A stretch of DNA of 10,469 nucleotides. Source: Flavobacteriaceae bacterium (lineage in GTDB: Bacteria > Bacteroidota > Bacteroidia > Flavobacteriales > Flavobacteriaceae). Numbering within the stretch: position 1 is the stretch's first letter; every line of letters starts with the position of its first letter. The translations under genes and the position numbers were made by a program. Location of the stretch: positions 1-10,469 of the forward strand of contig CANEXR010000084.1 of the NCBI GenBank assembly GCA_947443815.1, read 5' to 3'. This document shows positions 6,290 through 10,469 of this stretch, piece by piece. The notes under the pieces were generated by a model, which saw only the letters and a program-made list of their open reading frames with translations, ran no database searches and was not told the origin of the DNA.

Positions 6290-6979
6290 TTATTCTAAAA
6301 TAAAACTAACACTTACATTAGCAGTAATCGTAATTTCACCCACTGCTAGAGTTTCTCTTGGAGCAGCTTCACTATCCATAGCCATAGTTTTCATAGCCGC
6401 ATAAACAGGTTGTGGATAATAGGTTTGTGAATTGTCGGATATGGTAAGGGCTTTACCAACTTTTTGTCCTAAAACAGAAACATAGTCCTCTGCTTTTAAT
6501 TTAGCGTCTTTCATGGCTAATTTTCTAGCTTCAGATTGATATTGTCCTAACTTTGAAGATTGAAAAGTTACCTCATCAATTCTATTAATTCCTTCATCAA
6601 CTAATCCCTCCATCAATTCATCGTATTTAGATAAATCTTTCAAAAGGATTTCAATTGTTTGTGTAGCATTATAACTGTGTTTCTTTTTCTCATAATCGTA
6701 TTGTGGATTCAAGGAAACTCGTTTTGTTTTAAAATCTTCTGGCGCTAAATTCATTTTTTTTATAAATTTCAAAACAGCTTCGATTTTTTGGTCATTTTGC
6801 TTTTTAACATCTTTAGCATTATTCCCTTTTGTTTCTACAGTCACTGCAATCGCGGCTTGATCAGGAACTACTTTTACTTTGCCTTCACCGTTTGTGTTAA
6901 TTTGAGGAATTTGCTTAACCTCTTGTGCGTAGGAAGTCATCATGAACAGAATGGTAAAAATTAATAATACTTTTTTCAT
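6290..6979 (-). CDS. SIMPL domain-containing (DUF541) secreted protein
   Basis: This 229-residue exported protein has a Sec signal peptide (MKKVLLIFTILFMMTSYA, likely cleaved after A18). The mature part matches the SIMPL/DUF541 family. It starts with the usual first strand INTNGEGKVKVVPDQAAIAV, continues with VTVETKG and NDQKIEAVLKFIKK, then the LNPQYDYEKKK region, a YDELMEGLVDEGINRIDEV segment, ARKLAMKDAKLKAEDYV, and a closing beta strand (GEITITANVSVSFIL). Proteins of this family are periplasmic or outer-membrane-linked; the human relative interacts with IRAK1 signalling, and the bacterial role is poorly defined. The gene starts 52 bases after the rhomboid stop on the same strand, so the two may be co-transcribed. 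A near-match -7 element (TAACTTTTG, one extra base) in the gap could drive it separately. A good terminator follows. Domain identity is confident; the role is not. Confidence 0.93.
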   Translation of the reverse strand: MKKVLLIFTILFMMTSYAQEVKQIPQINTNGEGKVKVVPDQAAIAVTVETKGNNAKDVKKQNDQKIEAVLKFIKKMNLAPEDFKTKRVSLNPQYDYEKKKHSYNATQTIEILLKDLSKYDELMEGLVDEGINRIDEVTFQSSKLGQYQSEARKLAMKDAKLKAEDYVSVLGQKVGKALTISDNSQTYYPQPVYAAMKTMAMDSEAAPRETLAVGEITITANVSVSFILE

Positions 6980-7017
6980 TTGAATTGTGTTTTAATTGTT
7001 TCGTATAATTTATCTTT

Positions 7018-7026
7018 CAAAAGTTA
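7018..7026 (-). promoter_or_regulatory. Weak promoter-like element before the SIMPL gene
   Basis: On the minus strand this reads TAACTTTTG, one base longer than TAnnTTTG, and ends 38 bases before the SIMPL start. No matching -33 box is visible. It might give the SIMPL gene a promoter separate from the rhomboid gene. Confidence 0.25.
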
Positions 7027-7031
7027 TGCCA

Positions 7032-7670
7032 TTATAATTTTCCTGCTTTTTCCATTACAAAAAGAATCACAATTGGGATTGCTAACAAAACGACCATCAA
7101 AGTATGGTCAACAAACAATTGTGGCTCTTTAATTAGCGTTATCACATAACCACCAATAGCACCTCCAAAATGTGCTGTATGCCCAATATTATCGTTTTTA
7201 GCTTTCATTCCATAAATGGAATACAACAAATAAAGGATTCCAAAAAGATAAGCGGGAATAGGAATAATAAAAAAAAGACCTAGCATCATATCCGGTTGCA
7301 ATAATATCGCGGAATACAACACCCCTGTTACGGCACCTGATGCACCAACTGCTCTATAACTATAATCATTTTTATGAAAAACCATGGTCAAAAGACTCCC
7401 AAAAACCAAGCTCCCAAAATAAACCATTCCAAAAGAAAAATTACCTAAATAGTTTATTACAACAGGAGCAAAAAACCAAAGGGTCAGCATATTAAAAATC
7501 AAATGAGCAATATCAGCATGAAGAAAACCTGATGACACCATTCTGATTTGTTCTCCTGAGCGAATGCTTCCGATATGAAATTCGTATTTTCTAAAAAAAG
7601 ACAAATCATTAAATCCTTTGTAACTAATTAAAACATTGGCAACAATTATTGCTATTAAAATAATGTTCAT
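7032..7670 (-). CDS. Rhomboid-family intramembrane serine protease
   Basis: This 212-residue polytopic inner-membrane protein cleaves membrane-embedded substrates in this family. The catalytic dyad is visible: S111 in GASGAVTG and H167 in GHTAHFGGAIGG. The oxyanion-site residues appear as H56 and N60 in HADIAHLIFNM, the same HxxxN spacing as in the E. coli protease GlpG. There are about six hydrophobic segments, from residues 1-15 at the N-terminus to a last helix at about 190-206, matching the minimal bacterial rhomboid fold with no large soluble domain. The start ATG at 7670 is the only reasonable one, since the first membrane helix begins there. It is upstream of the SIMPL gene on the same strand and divergent from the acyltransferase at 7784. 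No substrate can be inferred. Confidence 0.94.
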   Translation of the reverse strand: MNIILIAIIVANVLISYKGFNDLSFFRKYEFHIGSIRSGEQIRMVSSGFLHADIAHLIFNMLTLWFFAPVVINYLGNFSFGMVYFGSLVFGSLLTMVFHKNDYSYRAVGASGAVTGVLYSAILLQPDMMLGLFFIIPIPAYLFGILYLLYSIYGMKAKNDNIGHTAHFGGAIGGYVITLIKEPQLFVDHTLMVVLLAIPIVILFVMEKAGKL

Positions 7671-7692
7671 ACAATTTTTTTATAGTGAATGG

Positions 7693-7700
7693 TAAAGATA
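7693..7700 (-). promoter_or_regulatory. Candidate -7 element for the rhomboid gene
   Basis: The minus strand reads TATCTTTA, one mismatch from TAnnTTTG, 22 bases before the ATG at 7670. No -33 TTG is seen at the right distance. Confidence 0.4.
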
Positions 7701-7761
7701 GTAAATCTCGAAGTTTGATTCAGATCGAGTTCAAATTTTATATCGTTGTTACTTTTTGAGT

Positions 7762-7769
7762 TATATTTG
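7762..7769 (+). promoter_or_regulatory. -7 element for the acyltransferase gene
   Basis: TATATTTG followed by C is a full TAnnTTTG match, 14 bases before the ATG at 7784. The implied 5' leader is only about 8-10 bases. The nearest upstream TTG (7746-7748) is too close for a normal -33 box. Confidence 0.55.
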
Positions 7770-7783
7770 CATAAAAAAACTGC

Positions 7784-8653
7784 ATGCAATTTCTTGTTTT
7801 CATTATAGCCTTCCCTTTACTTTGGATAATTTCTATCTTACCATTTCCTGTTTTTTATATCTTTTCGGATTTTGTCTACCTAATAGTTTATTATGTTGTC
7901 GGCTATCGCAAAAAAACAGTCCGATATAACTTAACTCTTGCATTTCCTAATCTAAGTGAGAAAGAACGTCTTATTATTGAAAAAAAATCATACCACCATT
8001 TATGTGATATGTTTTTGGAGATGATAAAAACCATGACCATATCGCAAGAAGAAATGAATAAACGATTTACAATCACTAATATTGAACTTGTAAAAGAATT
8101 TGAAAAAAAAGGAAAAAGCACGATTCTTTTAGCATCACATTATGCTAGTTGGGAATGGTTATTATCGCTTAATGATAAAACAACTTTCAAAGGAATTGGT
8201 GTATATAAAAAAATAGCCAACAAATATTTTGATAAATTAATTCGGGACATTCGCTCAAAATTCAATGCTGAATTAGTGGAAACTAAAAGTGCAATTCCTT
8301 TGATGGCAGAAAACCAACATAGCGGAATACTAAGCATGTATGGATTAGCTAGTGATCAATCTCCTAAACTAGACCGTGCATTTCATTGGGATAGATTTAT
8401 GGGAGTAGAAGTTCCTGTCCATACAGGAGCCGAAATGCTTGCCAAAAGATATGACTTAAATGTGCTTTTTGTAAAAGTAAAAAAAATAAAAAGAGGTTTT
8501 TATGAAGCGACTTTTGTACCAATAAGCGACGACCCTAAAGCTGTTCCAAATTTCGAAATTACAAACATTTTTCTACGAGAAGTTGAAAAACAAATTTATG
8601 AAGCTCCTGAATATTACTTTTGGACCCATAAAAGATGGAAACACCGGAGATAG
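7784..8653 (+). CDS. LpxL/HtrB-family lipid A (lysophospholipid) acyltransferase
   Basis: This 289-residue protein is anchored to the inner membrane by an N-terminal hydrophobic segment (residues 1-40), and the active site faces the cytoplasm. The family transfers a secondary acyl chain to a lipid A precursor during LPS synthesis. The catalytic HX4E motif is H119-E124 in ASHYASWEW. The substrate-loop motif is present as LASDQSPKLDRAFHW, followed by the VEVPVHTGAEMLAKRYDLNV block typical of LpxL homologues. The early RYNLTLAFPNLSEKER segment is also characteristic. The length is close to the usual 290-310 residues, so it appears complete. The start is set by the promoter element 14 bases upstream. 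It is divergent from the rhomboid gene and convergent with the aminotransferase. The acyl donor and exact position acylated are not deducible. A role on another lipid, such as the ornithine or flavolipids of this phylum, remains possible. Confidence 0.92.
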   Translation: MQFLVFIIAFPLLWIISILPFPVFYIFSDFVYLIVYYVVGYRKKTVRYNLTLAFPNLSEKERLIIEKKSYHHLCDMFLEMIKTMTISQEEMNKRFTITNIELVKEFEKKGKSTILLASHYASWEWLLSLNDKTTFKGIGVYKKIANKYFDKLIRDIRSKFNAELVETKSAIPLMAENQHSGILSMYGLASDQSPKLDRAFHWDRFMGVEVPVHTGAEMLAKRYDLNVLFVKVKKIKRGFYEATFVPISDDPKAVPNFEITNIFLREVEKQIYEAPEYYFWTHKRWKHRR

Positions 8654-8674
8654 ATTTGGTATCTTTTAATATCT

Positions 8675-8707
8675 AAAAAAAACAGCTCCTTTTAACAAGC
8701 TGTTTTT
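8675..8707. terminator. Bidirectional terminator between convergent genes
   Basis: AACAGCT (8681-8687) pairs with AGCTGTT (8698-8704), flanked by an A run on the left and a T run on the right. It gives a U tract on both strands, so it can end both the acyltransferase and the aminotransferase transcripts. It begins only 3 bases past the aminotransferase stop. Confidence 0.85.
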
Positions 8708-8709
8708 CT

Positions 8710-10179
8710 TTATAATAAAAACCAGTTTTTAACCAATTCATCTTCTATTGGTTGTGCGTTTTTATGAATAAATTCGTTCGTTTCTTTATCATAATCATAG
8801 TCTAAAGCCCATATTTTGTGATTTTCTGATAAGGCTTTAATTCCGTTACAAACCAACTCTATTTCGGCATTGGTAGTTGTAGGATGAATGGACATTCGAA
8901 TCCAACCTGGTTTTCTTATTAAATCGCCCAAGGTAATTTCGTCAATTAACTTATGGGATGTTTCTTGATCAACATGCAAAAGAAAATGCCCATAAGTCCC
9001 AGCACAACTACATCCACCACGCGTTTGAATTCCAAATTTATCATTCAATAATTTCACTCCAAGATTAAAATGCAAATCTTCTATAAAAAATGAAAACACC
9101 CCTAATCGGTCATTATGTTGTCCAGCTAGAATTTTTATATTCGGAAAATTGGCTAATTCTTGAAAAACATAATCGATGATTTCATGCTCTCTTTTTAAAA
9201 TATTTTCAATCCCCATTTGGTCTTTTAATTGGATTGCCAAAGCCGTTTTTATCACCTGCAGAAATCCTGGTGTACCTCCATCTTCCCGATCCTCAATATT
9301 ATCAATATATTTATGTTCTCCCCAAGGATTTGTCCATGAAACAGTACCACCACCTGGACAATCAGGAACCATATTATTGTATAATTTTTTATTAAAAACC
9401 AAGACACCAGAAGTGCCAGGACCACCCAAAAATTTATGGGGAGAAAAGAAAATTGCATCTAAATACGATTCAGAATCTTCGGGATGCATATCAATTTTTA
9501 CATAAGGGCCTGAACAGGCAAAATCAACAAAACATACTCCTTGATTTTGATGCATTAATTTTGCTACATCATGGTAAGGAGTTCTAATCCCTGTAACGTT
9601 AGAACAAGAGGTTATAGAGGCAATTTTATAAGCTCGCTCTTTGTATTTTTCTAATAAAATCAAAAGGTTATCCAAACTAAAAAGACCCTCTTCTGAAGAA
9701 GGAATTACTTCAACATCAGCAATGGTTTCTAACCAGGAAGTCTGATTAGAATGATGTTCCATGTGAGAAATAAAAACTACTGGTTTTTTCTCAGCTGGAA
9801 GATTTATAAAGTCTTTAAGGTTTTCAGGTACTTTTAAACCTAAAATACGTTGGAATTTATTAACAACTCCAGTCATTCCCGTTCCATCCGTAATCAAAAC
9901 ATCAGCAGTATTTGCATTTACATGATGCTTAATTATATTCCTTGCTTTATGATATGCCTTTGTCATAGCTGTTCCTGAAACTGTTGTTTCAGTATGCGTA
10001 TTGGCTACAAAAGGGCCAAACTCATTCATCAATTTTTCTTCGATTGGACGGTACAAACGACCACTTGCTGTCCAATCAGTATAAATGATTTGTTTTTTAC
10101 CGTATGGAGATTCAAACTCTTGGTTGATTCCAATAATATTATTGCGAAATTGTTCAAAGTATTGTTCTAATGGTGTCAT
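8710..10179 (-). CDS. Class V aminotransferase / cysteine desulfurase-like PLP enzyme
   Basis: This 489-residue cytoplasmic enzyme has the fold-type I, NifS/SufS-like layout. Counting from the ATG at 10179, these are the His pair in SHMEHHSN (142-143), which stacks near PLP; D219 in CFVDFACSG, which contacts the pyridine nitrogen; and the Schiff-base lysine K249 in FFSPHKFLGGPG. Near the C-terminus RGGCSCAG places C392 where SufS has its persulfide-forming Cys, with an extra C390 two residues earlier. The family removes sulfur, selenium or an amine from small amino acids; the substrate here is unknown. At 489 residues it is longer than SufS (about 400), with inserts and a C-terminal extension (WALDYDYDKETNEFIHKN). 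No suf or isc genes are nearby. The frame is open to ATGs at 10194, 10197 and 10209. I prefer 10179 because the TACATTTG element at 10217-10224 would leave almost no leader for the outer one. Confidence 0.9.
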   Translation of the reverse strand: MTPLEQYFEQFRNNIIGINQEFESPYGKKQIIYTDWTASGRLYRPIEEKLMNEFGPFVANTHTETTVSGTAMTKAYHKARNIIKHHVNANTADVLITDGTGMTGVVNKFQRILGLKVPENLKDFINLPAEKKPVVFISHMEHHSNQTSWLETIADVEVIPSSEEGLFSLDNLLILLEKYKERAYKIASITSCSNVTGIRTPYHDVAKLMHQNQGVCFVDFACSGPYVKIDMHPEDSESYLDAIFFSPHKFLGGPGTSGVLVFNKKLYNNMVPDCPGGGTVSWTNPWGEHKYIDNIEDREDGGTPGFLQVIKTALAIQLKDQMGIENILKREHEIIDYVFQELANFPNIKILAGQHNDRLGVFSFFIEDLHFNLGVKLLNDKFGIQTRGGCSCAGTYGHFLLHVDQETSHKLIDEITLGDLIRKPGWIRMSIHPTTTNAEIELVCNGIKALSENHKIWALDYDYDKETNEFIHKNAQPIEDELVKNWFLL

Positions 10180-10216
10180 AATTTTACTATTCATCATTAC
10201 ATTGGTCATTTGATTA

Positions 10217-10224
10217 CAAATGTA
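10217..10224 (-). promoter_or_regulatory. -7 element for the aminotransferase gene
   Basis: The minus strand reads TACATTTG, a full TAnnTTTG match. It predicts transcription from about 10212, making the ATG at 10209 an unlikely start and one of the inner ATGs (10197, 10194, 10179) more likely. Confidence 0.55.
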
Positions 10225-10383
10225 TTACTATTTAGTTGATTGTCCTTTTCTAATTTAGTTAATAGTTTTTCAATAAATAAAATCTTTCATATAAAATTCA
10301 AACTCTTACTATTTTTCATTTTTCATAAGCTTTGATGTGTTTTTGTAGTGAACTATTTTAAATCTTTAATGGTCATGATAGCT

Positions 10384-10391
10384 TACATTTG
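10384..10391 (+). promoter_or_regulatory. Candidate promoter near the window edge
   Basis: TACATTTG matches TAnnTTTG on the plus strand, 65 bases before an ATG at 10457 whose reading frame leaves the window after four codons. No -33 TTG is seen. Apart from this and the aminotransferase promoter, nothing is recognised in 10210-10469. Confidence 0.3.
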
Positions 10392-10469
10392 AAAATTAAA
10401 AAAATAAAACCCTTTTACTAAATTATCCACATTCACATTTCAAAAGGCAAATTATTATGATAAAAATGA

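Noticed and set aside
9176..9505. Plus-strand open frame of 109 codons
   Set aside because: It is antisense to the conserved core of the class V aminotransferase, including the PLP-lysine region, and has no promoter.
1..10469. Mobile element, CRISPR array, prophage or defence system
   Set aside because: No transposase, integrase, direct-repeat array, terminal repeats or defence-family motifs were seen on either strand.

Overview
The window looks like chromosomal DNA of a Flavobacterium-like member of the Bacteroidota. The evidence is the strongly AT-rich sequence, the lack of Shine-Dalgarno sites before most starts, the repeated TAnnTTTG (-7) promoter elements typical of this phylum, short MKK-type signal peptides, and protein families usual in flavobacteria. 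Nothing points to a mobile element, prophage, CRISPR array or other clear defence or biosynthetic island. It reads as ordinary core or near-core genome.

Bases 1-2465 hold a two-component pair. A membrane-anchored, three-PAS sensor histidine kinase (5' end outside the window) overlaps by 4 bases a stand-alone receiver-domain response regulator. Bases 2505-3398 hold a divergent pair of unrecognised proteins, with back-to-back TAnnTTTG elements between them. Bases 3561-4001 encode a J-domain/KTSC fusion followed by a clean terminator. Bases 4182-4403 encode a small coiled-coil protein.

Bases 4675-5844 are the most notable locus: a DUF4369-TlpA thioredoxin-like lipoprotein gene split by an in-frame TGA. 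The catalytic WCGPC domain lies after the stop, still open and in frame, with no start codon of its own before the active site. A tRNA-Tyr gene with its own promoter and terminator follows at 6018-6098.

On the minus strand, 6290-7670 carries a rhomboid intramembrane protease followed by a secreted SIMPL (DUF541) protein. A divergent plus-strand LpxL/HtrB-like acyltransferase (7784-8653) converges on a minus-strand class V aminotransferase/cysteine-desulfurase-like enzyme (8710-10179), and the two share a bidirectional terminator. The last 260 bases hold no complete gene. They contain one promoter-like element and possibly the first codons of a gene running off the edge.

The genes do not form one pathway. 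Apart from the kinase/regulator pair and the possible rhomboid-SIMPL operon, they look like independently transcribed housekeeping and envelope functions.
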